This document shows, one piece after another, positions 24,163-34,074 of a stretch of 64,000 nt of DNA. The stretch comes from Clostridium thermosuccinogenes. Lineage in GTDB: Bacteria > Bacillota > Clostridia > Acetivibrionales > DSM-5807. Position numbers and translations under genes: made by a program. Location: contig NZ_CP021850.1 of the NCBI RefSeq assembly GCF_002896855.1, positions 1-64,000 of the forward strand, read 5' to 3'. A model generated the notes under the pieces. The model saw only the letters and a list, made by a program, of their open reading frames with translations, had not been told where the DNA came from and did not search any database. Every line of letters starts with the position of its first letter. Position 1 is the stretch's first letter.

Positions 24163-25542
24163 ATGGCGAGGATACCTTACAAGACATACCTTTCAGAGTC
24201 GGAGTTACCCAAACAGTGGTATAATCTGCGGGCAGACATGAAGGAGAAGCATGATCCGTTTCTTAATCCGGGAACATTAAAGCGACTTACGGCGGAGGAA
24301 ATGTACCCTATATTCTGCGAAGAGCTGGTGAAGCTGGAGATGGATGACACTACAGAGTACTTCGACATACCTGAGGAGGTGCAGGAATATTACAGAACCT
24401 TCAGGCCATCACCTCTGGTCAGAGCGTATAATCTTGAAAAGGCTCTGGATACGCCGGCTAAGATTTACTTTAAATTTGAGGGAAACAACACTTCAGGCAG
24501 CCACAAGCTCAATGCAGCCGCGCCTATGGCTTACTATGCAAAGAAGCAGGGGCTTAAATCCCTTACCACCGAGACCGGAGCAGGACAGTGGGGAACCGCA
24601 CTTTCCATGGCCTGTGCATATTTCGGCATCGATTTGACGGTTTATATGGTTAAAGTTTCCTATGAGCAAAAGCCCTTCAGGAAAGGGGTAATAGAGACCT
24701 ATGGCGCCAAAATCATTCCCAGCCCTTCCGACACCACTGAAGCCGGGCGTGCCATCCTGGCTAAGGATCCTAATACGGGAGGAAGCCTGGGTTGTGCAAT
24801 TTCCGAAGCCATAGAGGCTTCCCTGAGGGACAAGGACTGCAGGTATGCCTTGGGTTCGGTGCTCAATCAGGTGCTGCTGTTCCAGTCCGTCATTGGTCTG
24901 GAAAGCAAAATAGCCCTGGAGAAGCTGGGTGAATACCCGGATGTGGTAGTAGGCTGCGCTGGAGGAGGTTCCAACTTGGGGGGCCTGATAGCACCCTTCA
25001 TGAAGGATAAGCTGCAAGGCAAGGTGAATACACGTTTTGTAGCCGTAGAACCGGCTTCCTGCCCGTCTTTCACCCGTGGCAAATATGCTTATGATTTTTG
25101 CGATACGGCAAGAATCACACCCCTTGCAAAGATGTATACTCTGGGAAGCAACTTCATTCCTTCCCCAAATCACGCAGGAGGCCTCAGGTATCACGGCATG
25201 TCCCCGGTGCTTTCAAAGCTGTATCATGACGGATACATGGAGGCAATCTCCGCCGAACAGACAAAGGTGTTTGAAGCTGCCGTCAAGTTTGCACAGGTGG
25301 AACAGATACTTCCGGCTCCGGAATCTGCTCATGCCATATATGGTGCAATTCAGGAAGCTTTGAAGTGTAAGGAATCGGGAGAAGCCAAAACCATTCTTTT
25401 CGGCCTCACAGGCACAGGTTACTTCGATTTGAAAGCATACATGCAGTATAATGAAGGAGCTATGGACGACTATATACCTACCGATGAAGATTTGCAAAAA
25501 GGATTCGAAGGATTGCCAAAGATTGATGGAAATGTGATATAA
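24163..25542 (+). CDS. trpB: TrpB2-type tryptophan synthase beta chain
   Basis: This PLP enzyme condenses indole and serine to tryptophan. At 459 aa it matches the longer TrpB2 class rather than TrpB1. The PLP lysine is in G-N-N-T-S-G-S-H-K-L-N-A-A near residue 115. The phosphate-binding loop is G-C-A-G-G-G-S-N-L-G-G near residue 268. TrpB2 proteins usually act without a standard TrpA partner, and no trpA or other trp gene is visible here. The Trp T-box leader upstream supports a role in tryptophan supply, perhaps indole salvage. ATG 24163 follows GAGAGGAG. Confidence 0.9.
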   Translation: MARIPYKTYLSESELPKQWYNLRADMKEKHDPFLNPGTLKRLTAEEMYPIFCEELVKLEMDDTTEYFDIPEEVQEYYRTFRPSPLVRAYNLEKALDTPAKIYFKFEGNNTSGSHKLNAAAPMAYYAKKQGLKSLTTETGAGQWGTALSMACAYFGIDLTVYMVKVSYEQKPFRKGVIETYGAKIIPSPSDTTEAGRAILAKDPNTGGSLGCAISEAIEASLRDKDCRYALGSVLNQVLLFQSVIGLESKIALEKLGEYPDVVVGCAGGGSNLGGLIAPFMKDKLQGKVNTRFVAVEPASCPSFTRGKYAYDFCDTARITPLAKMYTLGSNFIPSPNHAGGLRYHGMSPVLSKLYHDGYMEAISAEQTKVFEAAVKFAQVEQILPAPESAHAIYGAIQEALKCKESGEAKTILFGLTGTGYFDLKAYMQYNEGAMDDYIPTDEDLQKGFEGLPKIDGNVI

Positions 25543-25588
25543 TTTACCCAGAAAATCATTTGATTCTTATGATTCTTAGGGGGAAATT

Positions 25589-26095
25589 ATGGAGGAACAA
25601 TATTATATCGACAGAGCTTTGGAACTGGGAGCAGATCACGCGGTCGCCTTCAGTATTGGTGATATTGAATTTGATTCCCGGACAATATTAAAGTGCATGT
25701 TCGGTTGCGGGGATTGGGGCAAAGGCCATACATGCCCTTCAAGGCCAGGTTCGCTCAAACCGTGGGAGTATGAGCAGGTGTTTAAGAGATATTCGTGGGG
25801 CATCATTATACACTCTACCAGCAAGAAAGTTTCCCAGGAGGTTTCCTTCCAGATTGAAAGGGAGGCGTTTCTGAACGGGAAATACATGGCCTTTTCGCTG
25901 AGCGACTGTGCTATATGCTCCGAATGCATGGGGCTTAAGGGAAAGGAATGCGCCAATCCGATAAAGGCAAGGCCGGCGTTTCACAGCGTAGGGATTGACG
26001 TGTTCAAGACGGTCAGAAAATTCGGTCTTCCTATTGAAACATTAAAAGACAAGGATCAGGAGCAGAACTGGTACTCGGCGGTCTTTATAGAATGA
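25589..26095 (+). CDS. DUF2284 putative metal-binding protein
   Basis: This 168-residue cytosolic protein carries the Cys pattern of the DUF2284 family. It has C-M-F-G-C-G-D-W-G-K-G-H-T-C-P near residues 36-50 and C-A-I-C-S-E-C-M-G-L-K-G-K-E-C near residues 108-122, followed by A-R-P-A. The eight cysteines suggest an iron-sulfur or zinc centre; the function is unknown. ATG 25589 follows AGGGGG. It lies 46 bases after trpB with no terminator between, so it probably shares the Trp T-box transcript. Confidence 0.82.
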   Translation: MEEQYYIDRALELGADHAVAFSIGDIEFDSRTILKCMFGCGDWGKGHTCPSRPGSLKPWEYEQVFKRYSWGIIIHSTSKKVSQEVSFQIEREAFLNGKYMAFSLSDCAICSECMGLKGKECANPIKARPAFHSVGIDVFKTVRKFGLPIETLKDKDQEQNWYSAVFIE

Positions 26096-26273
26096 CATCA
26101 AGTACTGCCCTGTATGAAATCTTGGCACATAAAGAAAATGCGGCATTATAAAGAGAAAGCTATATTGTTCACAAAGCTTTGGAGTTGCTAAAAATTATTG
26201 TTTTTGACTGCAGGATTTCATTTTGCAATCAGTTTTCCAGGTAAAATTTCATATCGCGTATAACCTTAACTAA

Positions 26274-26327
26274 AAACCTCCTATGACGGTTTTATAAATC
26301 CCGCTATAGGAGGTTTCATTTATTTTT
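26274..26327. terminator. Bidirectional terminator between the DUF2284 gene and leuS
   Basis: A perfect 10-bp stem, AAACCTCCTA at 26274-26283 with TAGGAGGTTT at 26307-26316, is followed by CATTTATTTTT on the plus strand and TTAGTT on the minus strand. It lies between converging genes. The remaining 26096-26397 gap shows nothing else. Confidence 0.78.
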
Positions 26328-26397
26328 GCTTCATTGTTTTATCCGGAAAAGGCGGTGTTCTATTGACGTCAAACCTCTTCCGGATGCATATTGGCTT

Positions 26398-28842
26398 TTA
26401 TTTCGCAACTATGTTGACCAGCCTGTTCTTTACTACGATTACCTTCTTGATCTCTTTGCCGTCTATAAACGGTTTTATTTTTTCATCAGCCAGAGCTATT
26501 TTTTCAACCTCACTGTTGTCGGCATTTGACGGTACGTCTGCCTTGCTTCTTACAGTCCCGTTGACTTGTATTGCAATTTCTATCGTGTCCTTGACCAGGG
26601 CATTTTTGTCCCACTCCGGCCATTTCTGGTTGAATATTGAGTATTCATAACCCAGTTGCTCCCACATTTCTTCCGCAAAGTGAGGGGCAAAGGGTGCCAG
26701 GAGCCTTATAAGGTCTGCTATAACTTCTTCCATAAACTTGAGGTTTTTCTGCGGTACGTCGGAATCATATTTGTAAAGGGCGTTTACCAGCTCCATCATT
26801 CTGGATATTGCCGTGTTAAACTGGAACTTATCGGCATCCTCCGTTACGCCTCTTATTGCAAAATGCCTAGCATAATTTAATTCTTTTTCAAAAGAGGCTA
26901 TGTCATTTCGTCCGGCATCGCCTTTTATCTCATTAAACCTTTCTACGAGCCTTTCAACCCTGCTCACAAACCTTGCTATAGCCTTGATTCCATCATCATT
27001 CCAGGGACCGCCTTCAGTATAGTTGAAGCCGAACATCAGGTACAGCCTGAACACATCGGAGCCATACTTGCTTACATAATCATCGGGTGAAATGATGTTA
27101 CCCTTGGATTTGCTCATTCTGTTCCCATCAGGCCCGAGGATGATTCCTTGATGTGTCAGGGATTTAAAAGGTTCGTCAAATTTGAGGTAGCCGAGATCCC
27201 TCAAAGCTTTTGTTATGAACCTTGCGTACAAGAGATGCATTGCTGCATGCTCCGGTCCTCCTATATATTTGTCTACCGGCAGCATTTTATTAATCCATTC
27301 CGGATTAAAGGGTTCCTTACTGTTTTTATTGTCCGGATACCTCAGGTAATACCACGACGAGCATACGAAAGTATCCAGCGTATCGGGATCTCTCTTTGCC
27401 GGAGCTCCGCATTTCGGGCAGGTGGTATTCATAAACTCCTGGCTCTTCTTTAATGGGGACTCGCCGTCGGGAGTAAATTCCACGTTATATGGAAGCAATA
27501 CGGGGAGATCCTCTTCCGGAACAGGTACAATGCCGCAGTGCTCGCAATGTATCACAGGTATGGGAGCGCCCCAATATCTCTGTCTGGACACGAGCCAATC
27601 CCTCAACCTGTAGTTGATCTTCAGGGAACCTTTTCCGTCCTTCTCCAGCTTCTCAACTATCTTCTTCCTCGCATCCTCGGATTTTACTCCGTCGAATTCC
27701 TCACTGTTCACAAGTACTCCATATTCCGTGAAAGGAAGCTTGTCGTCAACGCCTTCAGCCCCTTTAATAACGCGCTTGATAGGCAAGTTGTACTTGGTTG
27801 CAAATTCATAGTCCCTTTCGTCGTGGGCAGGCACCGCCATAACGCATCCTGTGCCATAGCTGGCAAGCACGTAGTCCGCAATCCATATGGGGACTTTTTC
27901 TCCGGTTATGGGGTGTACGGCGTAAGCTCCGGTGAATACTCCGGTTTTTTCCTTGACGGTAGACATTCTTTCGATCTCCGTCTGCTTTTTAGCATACTCC
28001 CTGTATTCCTCGACTTTTGCCCTGCACTCCGGAGTGGTTATAACATCCACCAGATCATGCTCCGGGGCCAATACAACATAAGTTACGCCATACAGAGTGT
28101 CGGCTCTCGTGGTGAAAACCTTAAAGCTTTGGTCACTGCCGCTGACCTTGAATTCAATTTCTGCTCCCTCGGACCTTCCTATCCAGTTTATCTGGATCTT
28201 CTTGGTTTTTTCCGGCCAGTCCAGCTCATCCAGCTTTTCTATCAGTTCATCGGCATATGCTGTTATCTTGAAAAACCACTGGGTAAGATTTTTTTTGGTT
28301 ACTTCCGTACCGCACCTCTCGCAGGAGCTATCCACCACCTGCTCATTGGCAAGAACTGTCTGGCACTTGGGGCACCAATTGACAGGGGCATTCTTCCTGT
28401 AAGCCAGTCCGGCTTCATACAGTTTCAGAAACAGCCATTGAGTCCATTTGTAGTAATCGGGAAGGCAGGTAACGATCTCATAGTCCCAGTCAAAGGAGGC
28501 TCCCATTTCCCTTAGCTGCCTTTCCATGGTTTCAATATTTTGAAGGGTTGAATCTTTGGGATGTATCCCTGTCTTTATGGCATAGTTTTCCGCAGGCAGA
28601 CCGAAAGCATCAAAGCCCATAGGCTGAAAAACTTCATAACCCTGCATCCTCTTTAACCGCGCCCATGAATCGCTGGGGCCATAATTATACCAATGGCCTA
28701 CGTGAAGCTTTGCTCCGGAAGGGTATGAAAACATCTCAAGACAATACAGCTTCTTGTCTATGTTTTCCGGATGAAACTTATACAGCTTGGTCTCTTCCCA
28801 TTTCTTTTGCCATTTTCTATCGATGTCTGCTGAATATGGCAT
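26398..28842 (-). CDS. leuS: Leucyl-tRNA synthetase
   Basis: This class I synthetase charges tRNA-Leu. The HIGH motif is H-V-G-H-W near residue 47 and the KMSKS motif is R-M-S-K-S-K-G-N near residue 575. Zinc-binding C-P-K-C and C-E-R-C pairs, the editing domain around residues 220-400 (T-R-A-D-T-L-Y-G) and the C-terminal anticodon and stem-contact domains are present. The length of 814 aa is typical of bacterial LeuS. ATG 28842 follows AAAGGAGTG. Expression is controlled by the Leu T-box leader immediately upstream. Confidence 0.97.
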   Translation of the reverse strand: MPYSADIDRKWQKKWEETKLYKFHPENIDKKLYCLEMFSYPSGAKLHVGHWYNYGPSDSWARLKRMQGYEVFQPMGFDAFGLPAENYAIKTGIHPKDSTLQNIETMERQLREMGASFDWDYEIVTCLPDYYKWTQWLFLKLYEAGLAYRKNAPVNWCPKCQTVLANEQVVDSSCERCGTEVTKKNLTQWFFKITAYADELIEKLDELDWPEKTKKIQINWIGRSEGAEIEFKVSGSDQSFKVFTTRADTLYGVTYVVLAPEHDLVDVITTPECRAKVEEYREYAKKQTEIERMSTVKEKTGVFTGAYAVHPITGEKVPIWIADYVLASYGTGCVMAVPAHDERDYEFATKYNLPIKRVIKGAEGVDDKLPFTEYGVLVNSEEFDGVKSEDARKKIVEKLEKDGKGSLKINYRLRDWLVSRQRYWGAPIPVIHCEHCGIVPVPEEDLPVLLPYNVEFTPDGESPLKKSQEFMNTTCPKCGAPAKRDPDTLDTFVCSSWYYLRYPDNKNSKEPFNPEWINKMLPVDKYIGGPEHAAMHLLYARFITKALRDLGYLKFDEPFKSLTHQGIILGPDGNRMSKSKGNIISPDDYVSKYGSDVFRLYLMFGFNYTEGGPWNDDGIKAIARFVSRVERLVERFNEIKGDAGRNDIASFEKELNYARHFAIRGVTEDADKFQFNTAISRMMELVNALYKYDSDVPQKNLKFMEEVIADLIRLLAPFAPHFAEEMWEQLGYEYSIFNQKWPEWDKNALVKDTIEIAIQVNGTVRSKADVPSNADNSEVEKIALADEKIKPFIDGKEIKKVIVVKNRLVNIVAK

Positions 28843-28872
28843 AATATCACTCCTTTATGTCTGCTAAACATT

Positions 28873-29150
28873 AAAAAAACCGCCTCAGCAAGAGACGGGG
28901 TAATTTCCGCGGTACCACTCTAGTTAGCTTCCTTTATAAGAAAGCTCCCTCTGTGAACGGCATCGGTGAAATGTAAGCTTTACAAATACCGTTCCTTTCT
29001 GTAACGGGAAAACCCGGCTTACCCTAATTATTCAGGCAGCAACTCCAGGGTGAGTTCAAAGGCGTGTTACTGCCGGCTCGCACCTTCCCCGGCTCTCTGA
29101 GAGTTCCGCTAACCTTTTACTAATCCCCTTCATAGTCTTTAAACTATACT
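28873..29150 (-). ncRNA. T-box leader with a Leu specifier
   Basis: Read on the minus strand, the T-box core GTGGTACCGCGG lies near 28907-28918. It is followed by a terminator with stem CCGTCTC / GAGGCGG, loop TTGCT and seven Ts (28873-28898). Upstream, the stem I region includes GAACTCACC; the CTC in this context is a Leu specifier. Uncharged tRNA-Leu would allow read-through into leuS. Confidence 0.88.
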
Positions 29151-29157
29151 TTTGAAA

Positions 29158-29186
29158 ATATTATCACAAAATAAGAGTATTTTCAA
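29158..29186 (-). promoter_or_regulatory. Sigma-A promoter of the leuS T-box transcript
   Basis: On the minus strand TTGAAA (29186-29181) and TAATAT (29163-29158) are separated by exactly 17 bases. Confidence 0.72.
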
Positions 29187-29322
29187 GCCGTTTGTTTATC
29201 AAGTATTGACATGGCCGGCTGATTTTATTCCGATAAGTGTCATTGCTTCTGTAATGCATTTGTAATATACTGAAATCAGCGGTATTTTTATGTTCTATTA
29301 TTCCGTATTTGGGGGGATAGCT

Positions 29323-30330
29323 TTGTTTCAGGAACATCCGGGAGTAAAACCGTCCATGAGCTTTTTTCTTATTATCATACCAGTTTTACTAGCAATTATT
29401 CCGGTGCTTGCCGCCTTCAGCCTTCTTCAGGAAAACCGCACATCTAATGAACAGAGAGTATCAGCCTTGGAAGAAGAAATACAAAGGCTGGAAGAAGAGA
29501 GGGACAGCCTTAAGGAGAAAATATCTGCCCTGGAAAAGGAAGCTTCTGCCTTGAAAGAGGAAAATACAGGCTTCAGGCAGGATATTGAGGAAAAAGATTC
29601 TAAAATCGAACACCTGCAGGAAGAAAAGAAGGAATATGAAGATAGGCTGAAGGACATGGAAGAAAAATTGAAGCTCTATGGTGCGGCAGGGATCACAGAA
29701 AACAAAAATCAAAAGGTGGCTTATCTGACCTTTGATGACGGACCTTCGGAGAACACTGAAAAAGTTCTGGACATCCTCAGCAAATACAAGATAAAAGCGA
29801 CTTTTTTTGTAGTAGGCAGGCAAAACATGCCGGAAAGATATAAGAGAATTTTAAAGGAAGGCCACGCAATCGGTAATCATACCTATTCCCATGATTACAG
29901 CAAGATATATTCATCCGTGGATGCTTTCTTTGAGGACTTTGATAAGCTAAACTCGCTGCTTGAAGCTTTTACCGGACAGACTACAGATATATTCAGGTTT
30001 CCCGGCGGCTCCCACAATACGGTGAGCAAATCGGCAGGAGGATCGGAGATCATTAAGGAAATTATAGAAGAGGCCTCAAAAAGAGGTTACAAATATTTTG
30101 ACTGGAATGTGACGGCTTCGGATGCGACCTTGGCCGGAGGCATGGTACCTAAGGAAACGATTGTAAATAATGTGCTTTCCGGCACCAAGGGCAGGAAAAA
30201 TATTATAGTCCTGATGCATGATGCCGGCAGCAAGGATACCACAGTGGAAGCTCTTCCCGAGATAATTGAAGGCTTGTCCGCCCAGGGTTACAAGTTCGGT
30301 GTTCTTTCAAAATATGTGCAGGGAATGTAA
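29323..30330 (+). CDS. Membrane-anchored polysaccharide deacetylase with coiled coil
   Basis: This is a NodB-type (CE4) deacetylase facing the cell wall. A single membrane helix at about residues 14-35 is followed by a heptad-rich, Glu/Lys-dominated coiled coil of roughly 85 residues, then the catalytic domain. The domain has T-F-D-D-G-P with the catalytic Asp and metal-binding Asp, G-N-H-T-Y-S-H with the two His ligands, and R-F-P-G-G. The C-terminal L-M-H-D completes the set, so it should be active on peptidoglycan or another acetylated glycan. TTG 29323, six bases after GGGGGG, is preferred to ATG 29290, which has no ribosome binding site. No clear promoter was found. The coiled coil suggests oligomerisation or reach through the wall. 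Confidence 0.85.
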   Translation: MFQEHPGVKPSMSFFLIIIPVLLAIIPVLAAFSLLQENRTSNEQRVSALEEEIQRLEEERDSLKEKISALEKEASALKEENTGFRQDIEEKDSKIEHLQEEKKEYEDRLKDMEEKLKLYGAAGITENKNQKVAYLTFDDGPSENTEKVLDILSKYKIKATFFVVGRQNMPERYKRILKEGHAIGNHTYSHDYSKIYSSVDAFFEDFDKLNSLLEAFTGQTTDIFRFPGGSHNTVSKSAGGSEIIKEIIEEASKRGYKYFDWNVTASDATLAGGMVPKETIVNNVLSGTKGRKNIIVLMHDAGSKDTTVEALPEIIEGLSAQGYKFGVLSKYVQGM

Positions 30331-30388
30331 GTAAAACAAAAGTATATAACAGGCAAAAAAAGGGGTTAGTCTTTCGACTAACCATGTA

Positions 30389-30440
30389 AAGGGGGTCAAA
30401 ATGTATTTTGTGAGGTCAGTATTATTTTTGACCCCTTTTT
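30389..30440 (+). terminator. Terminator after the deacetylase gene
   Basis: The stem GGGGTCAAAA (30392-30401) pairs with TTTTGACCCC (30426-30435) and is followed by five Ts. A smaller perfect hairpin, GGTTAGT/ACTAACC, lies just before it at 30364-30383. Confidence 0.78.
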
Positions 30441-30525
30441 ACCTCCTTATACATAAAAATATAAATTTTTTTAATTTAATAGTATGTGGACTTTCAGTCT
30501 GCTAGAGCAATCAAGACACTGATAA

Positions 30526-31026
30526 TCAACTGAGCTTTTTAATTATCTCCTCCACTATCCTGCTTTTGTGTTTTCCCGCACAATGAATGGTGATATCGGC
30601 ATACTTTTTATATAAAGGCACCCTTTCCTTATAAATGTCAAGAAGCGTCTGGCTTTCATTTCTTGCAATTCCACGGGTGGACATATTCTTTATCCTTTTG
30701 TCCAGATTCCTGTAATTAAGCTGCAGATAGATAATTTTACCGCGGCTTTTTAAGTGGTGCATTGCATTCCTGCTGTAAACCACACTGCCACCGGTGGCTA
30801 TGACATGGTTTGTTGTGTCAAGGCTCATCACCGCAGCTTCCTCAATCTCCATAAAGGCTTTAAGGCCTTTTTCATTTAAAATATCCTGAAGGGAAGAACC
30901 CTCTCTTTCCCGGATGATATTGTCCGTATCGATAAAAGGCATTTCCAAGGTTTTTGAAAGCAGCATTCCGACAGTGGTTTTTCCAGCACCGGGCATACCG
31001 ATCAGCACTATGTTGTTGTCATGCAT
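30526..31026 (-). CDS. aroK: Shikimate kinase
   Basis: This enzyme phosphorylates shikimate in the aromatic amino acid pathway. It has Walker A G-M-P-G-A-G-K-T-T-V-G at residues 10-20, F-I-D-T-D for shikimate and Mg binding, the A-T-G-G-S-V-V loop, and the lid R-G-I-A-R-N. ATG 31026 is used because GAGGTGA precedes it at good spacing and the family begins here; it gives 166 aa. The frame extends upstream to 31089, but that part lacks family similarity. The protein is slightly divergent, so a related small-molecule kinase is possible. Confidence 0.85.
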   Translation of the reverse strand: MHDNNIVLIGMPGAGKTTVGMLLSKTLEMPFIDTDNIIREREGSSLQDILNEKGLKAFMEIEEAAVMSLDTTNHVIATGGSVVYSRNAMHHLKSRGKIIYLQLNYRNLDKRIKNMSTRGIARNESQTLLDIYKERVPLYKKYADITIHCAGKHKSRIVEEIIKKLS

Positions 31027-31237
31027 GGATAAAATCACCTCATATCTTTCTGTCCAGTTGCAGGCATATCGCCCTGTATAAAAATTCATATATTAACCCT
31101 TGTCTGATAATAATATTATAGATGACAAGGTTGCAAATTGAAATACTTGAAGTCTTTATGCCATTATATTACAGCCGGCGGCTATTTTTAGCTGATGCCT
31201 ATGCTGTTGATTTAAATATTGAGGAGGATTTGACACT

Positions 31238-31474
31238 ATGAGTGAGCATGAAGAGAAGATTATAAATGCGGAAAATCTGAATATTGATGCGACCCTGGAG
31301 GATATATCCAAAAACCTTGGGAGGGGAGAAACCCTGATTCTTGATGTCGGCAACAATTATTTCAATCAGACGGACAGAATATATGACACGCTGGTGACGA
31401 GGGGATATGATGTCAAAAAATCATTCAAAAACGGAAGAAACCAGATAATCATACGAAGCGGAGACCAAAGGTAA
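31238..31474 (+). CDS. Small hypothetical protein
   Basis: This 78-residue acidic-to-neutral soluble protein starts after a strong GAGGAGG. It alternates predicted helix and strand (T-L-E-D-I-S-K-N-L-G-R-G-E-T-L-I-L-D-V-G) and ends with a strand rich in Arg, Asn and Ile. I do not recognise a family. The ribosome binding site and the terminator directly after it argue that it is a real, probably monocistronic gene. Confidence 0.65.
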   Translation: MSEHEEKIINAENLNIDATLEDISKNLGRGETLILDVGNNYFNQTDRIYDTLVTRGYDVKKSFKNGRNQIIIRSGDQR

Positions 31475-31510
31475 TATCTTATACTTCATTATTGTACTCA
31501 GAAATTATAC

Positions 31511-31536
31511 TCAGAAGATACTTCTGGGTTTTTTTC
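31511..31536 (+). terminator. Terminator after the small hypothetical gene
   Basis: A 6-bp stem CAGAAG/CTTCTG with a three-base loop is followed by GG and seven Ts. Confidence 0.7.
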
Positions 31537-31638
31537 TTTATTAAGCAATATTTGCATTAAAAAGAGGCAATTAGTGCCATATTACGACTATAAAATGATA
31601 TATAATAATATATATCAACATCAGATTGGGGTTTTGGT

Positions 31639-33153
31639 ATGTACGAATGCTTCATCGGCCTGGATATAGGAACTTCAAGCGTCCGGGCTGTCATGTTTGA
31701 TAACAAAGGCTTTCAGATAGGCATTGAAAGCATCGAGTACTCTATAATAAGCGATACCGACGGATGGGCTGAGCTTGACCCGGAACTTATATTCAACTCC
31801 AGCCTTAAGGTGATAAAGGACTGCATCGGTAAATCAGAATCAGGAAAGAGCTGTATCGCCGGCATAGGCATAAGCTGCCAGATGCATAGCCTTATGGCTG
31901 TAGACAGCGAAGGGACCCCTCTTACCAGGTTGATTACATGGATGGATACGAGGGCAGATAAGGAAGCTAAGCTTATATCGGAACGCTTTAATGCGGAAGA
32001 CCTCTACTTTAGGACAGGATGCAGGGTCCAGCATCCTATGTATCCTCTGAGCAAGCTTTTGTGGCTTAAAAACAACGCTCCGGATATTTTTAAAAAGGCT
32101 TATAAGTTTATAACAATAAAGGAGTACATAATTTATAAGCTGTATAACCAATTTGTGGTGGATTATACCCTTGCATCAAGCCAGGGGTACTGCAATGTAT
32201 ACAGCCACCAGTGGGACAGGGATATGGTAGAGGGCATCCTGGACTTAAGCACCGACAGATTCAGTGATATAGTTGAGTGTACATATGCATTAAAAGGTAT
32301 GAAACCCGAATATGCCGGAGCAATGGGAATTGATGCCGATACTCCTGTGATTATAGGCTCCGGAGACGGAATAATGGCAAACCTGGGGTGTGGAGTTTAT
32401 GATGACACCTCCATGTCATCAACAATAGGCACCAGTGGTGCGATACGCATATCGGCAGACAAACCGCTGTTGGATCCTCAGCAGCGAACGTGGTGCTATT
32501 CCTTTACGGAGGATTTGTGGGTGTCGGGGGGCGCGATCAACAACGGAGGGATAGTGCTTAAATGGTTGAAGGAGCAGTTCAGGGATCAATTCGAGCATGA
32601 TGCCGGACTCTATAACGAAAGCATATATAAGCTGTTTGACAGGTTTGCAGACGAAATCAAGCCGGGCAGCGACGGCCTTATTTTTCTTCCATATCTCACC
32701 GGGGAGAGAAGCCCCGACTGGAATGCCGGTGTCCGGGGAATGATGTACGGCCTTGGCCTTTCTCACGGAAGGAAGCACATCATCCGGGCAGCGATGGAAG
32801 GAATAATGTACAGAATGTACTCAGTGTATGAGGTGATATCGGGATTAAGGGACAGCGCTGTACATATAAGGGCGAATGGTGGATATGCCAAGTCCGATGT
32901 CTGGCTTAAGATGCAGGCGGACATTTTCAACAAGGAAATACTGGTGTCGGGAGTGGAAGAGGCATCAGCTCTTGGGGCGGCCTATTTATGCATGCTGGCT
33001 TTAGGAGAGGTCCGGGATATCAAAAAGCTCCTCCCGGGCATGCAGCCAAAAAAGGTCATCGCTCCATCACCGGAGAACCATGAGATATATGCAAAGGCTT
33101 ATAAATCCGCGAAAGAGCTATATCAGAATGTAACCCAAGGCATGCTGAAGTAA
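31639..33153 (+). CDS. FGGY-family kinase, gluconokinase-like
   Basis: This is a 504-residue FGGY sugar kinase. It has the N-terminal motif L-D-I-G-T-S-S-V-R (residues 8-16). A gluconokinase-like block, S-C-Q-M-H-S-L-M-A-V-D followed by L-I-T-W-M-D-T-R-A, lies near residues 77-103. The expected catalytic Asp is in G-S-G-D-G-I-M-A-N. The C-terminal A-N-G-G-Y-A-K-S-D-V-W-L-K-M-Q-A-D provides ATP contacts. The downstream gene for 6-phosphogluconate dehydrogenase strongly supports gluconate as the substrate; xylulose or another sugar is the alternative. TATAAT at 31601 may be the -10 box but no good -35 box is seen. It is the first gene of a five-gene run to 36424. Confidence 0.85.
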   Translation: MYECFIGLDIGTSSVRAVMFDNKGFQIGIESIEYSIISDTDGWAELDPELIFNSSLKVIKDCIGKSESGKSCIAGIGISCQMHSLMAVDSEGTPLTRLITWMDTRADKEAKLISERFNAEDLYFRTGCRVQHPMYPLSKLLWLKNNAPDIFKKAYKFITIKEYIIYKLYNQFVVDYTLASSQGYCNVYSHQWDRDMVEGILDLSTDRFSDIVECTYALKGMKPEYAGAMGIDADTPVIIGSGDGIMANLGCGVYDDTSMSSTIGTSGAIRISADKPLLDPQQRTWCYSFTEDLWVSGGAINNGGIVLKWLKEQFRDQFEHDAGLYNESIYKLFDRFADEIKPGSDGLIFLPYLTGERSPDWNAGVRGMMYGLGLSHGRKHIIRAAMEGIMYRMYSVYEVISGLRDSAVHIRANGGYAKSDVWLKMQADIFNKEILVSGVEEASALGAAYLCMLALGEVRDIKKLLPGMQPKKVIAPSPENHEIYAKAYKSAKELYQNVTQGMLK

Positions 33154-33248
33154 GGCAAGTGGAAAAGATGGATGGCTAGACTACCTTGGCTTATGTCCTT
33201 GGTATATTTGATATTAATAGTACAAATTTATCGGGGGAGAGGAATTTT

Positions 33249-34070
33249 ATGAATATGTTCAATTTACAGGGGAAAAATGCAGTGATACTTGGTGGTGCCG
33301 GTGTTCTTGGGTCAGCCATGTCCAGAGGGTTGGCTTATGCCGGTGCTGGTGTGGCTGTATGCAGCCTGCATGAAGAAAAGGCTGTAAACACTGCTTCTGA
33401 AATAGCAAAAGAGGGTGTAAAAGCAAAAGGGTATAAGCTGGATGTTACCGACCTGGATGAGTTGAATAATGTGTGCAAGGCTATTATAAAGGATTTTGGA
33501 AGAGTGGATATTCTGGTAAATGCGGTGGGAGGCAACATGAAAGGCGCTACAACATCTGATACCGTATCGTTTTTTGATTTGCCTGCATCAGCTATAGAAA
33601 ATGTCTTCAGATTGAATCTCACGGCCGGAGTGGTGATGCCTTCCCAGGTATTTGGAAAAGAGCTGGTAAAGAATCCTGAGGGCGGGGTAATAATAAACAT
33701 ATCATCGATGAACGCCTTCAGACCGCTGACAAGGGTACCCGGCTACTCAGCAGCTAAAGCGGCGGTAAGCAACTTTACACAATGGCTGGCTGTTGATATG
33801 GCGAAGAACTATGGTGAGAAAATCAGGGTAAATGCCATTGCGCCAGGCTTTTTCCTGACGGAGCAGAACAGGTTCATGCTTACAAATCCTGAGAACGGAG
33901 AGCTCACCCAAAGGGGCAGAGACATAATTAATCATACCCCCATGGGAAGGTTCGGGGCACCGGAAGACCTTATCGGAACTTTGATATGGCTGGCTTCCGA
34001 TGCATCGAGGTTTGTCACCGGGGTAGTTGTACCTGTTGATGGAGGATTTTCAGCATTTTCGGGAGTTTAA
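33249..34070 (+). CDS. SDR oxidoreductase, fructuronate reductase (UxuB/YjmF)-like
   Basis: This is a 273-residue short-chain dehydrogenase. The cofactor motif is G-G-A-G-V-L-G-S-A near residue 15, N-A-V-G-G replaces the usual N-A-G-G, and the active site is Ser in I-S-S-M-N-A-F with Y-S-A-A-K. The C-terminal block G-R-F-G-A-P-E-D-L-I-G, and V-P-V-D-G-G-F-S-A-F-S-G-V at the end, is characteristic of the Gram-positive SDR class that reduces fructuronate to mannonate. Between a gluconokinase-like gene and gnd it could reduce 5-keto-gluconate or fructuronate. ATG 33249 follows GAGAGGAA; the frame runs upstream to 33186 without a binding site. Confidence 0.82.
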   Translation: MNMFNLQGKNAVILGGAGVLGSAMSRGLAYAGAGVAVCSLHEEKAVNTASEIAKEGVKAKGYKLDVTDLDELNNVCKAIIKDFGRVDILVNAVGGNMKGATTSDTVSFFDLPASAIENVFRLNLTAGVVMPSQVFGKELVKNPEGGVIINISSMNAFRPLTRVPGYSAAKAAVSNFTQWLAVDMAKNYGEKIRVNAIAPGFFLTEQNRFMLTNPENGELTQRGRDIINHTPMGRFGAPEDLIGTLIWLASDASRFVTGVVVPVDGGFSAFSGV

Positions 34071-34074
34071 TAGC

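Noticed and set aside
27538-28515. 325-codon open frame on the plus strand
   Set aside because: It is antisense to leuS; the leuS frame carries all synthetase motifs.
29206-29237. TTGACA as the -35 box of the deacetylase promoter
   Set aside because: No acceptable -10 box lies 16-18 bases downstream.
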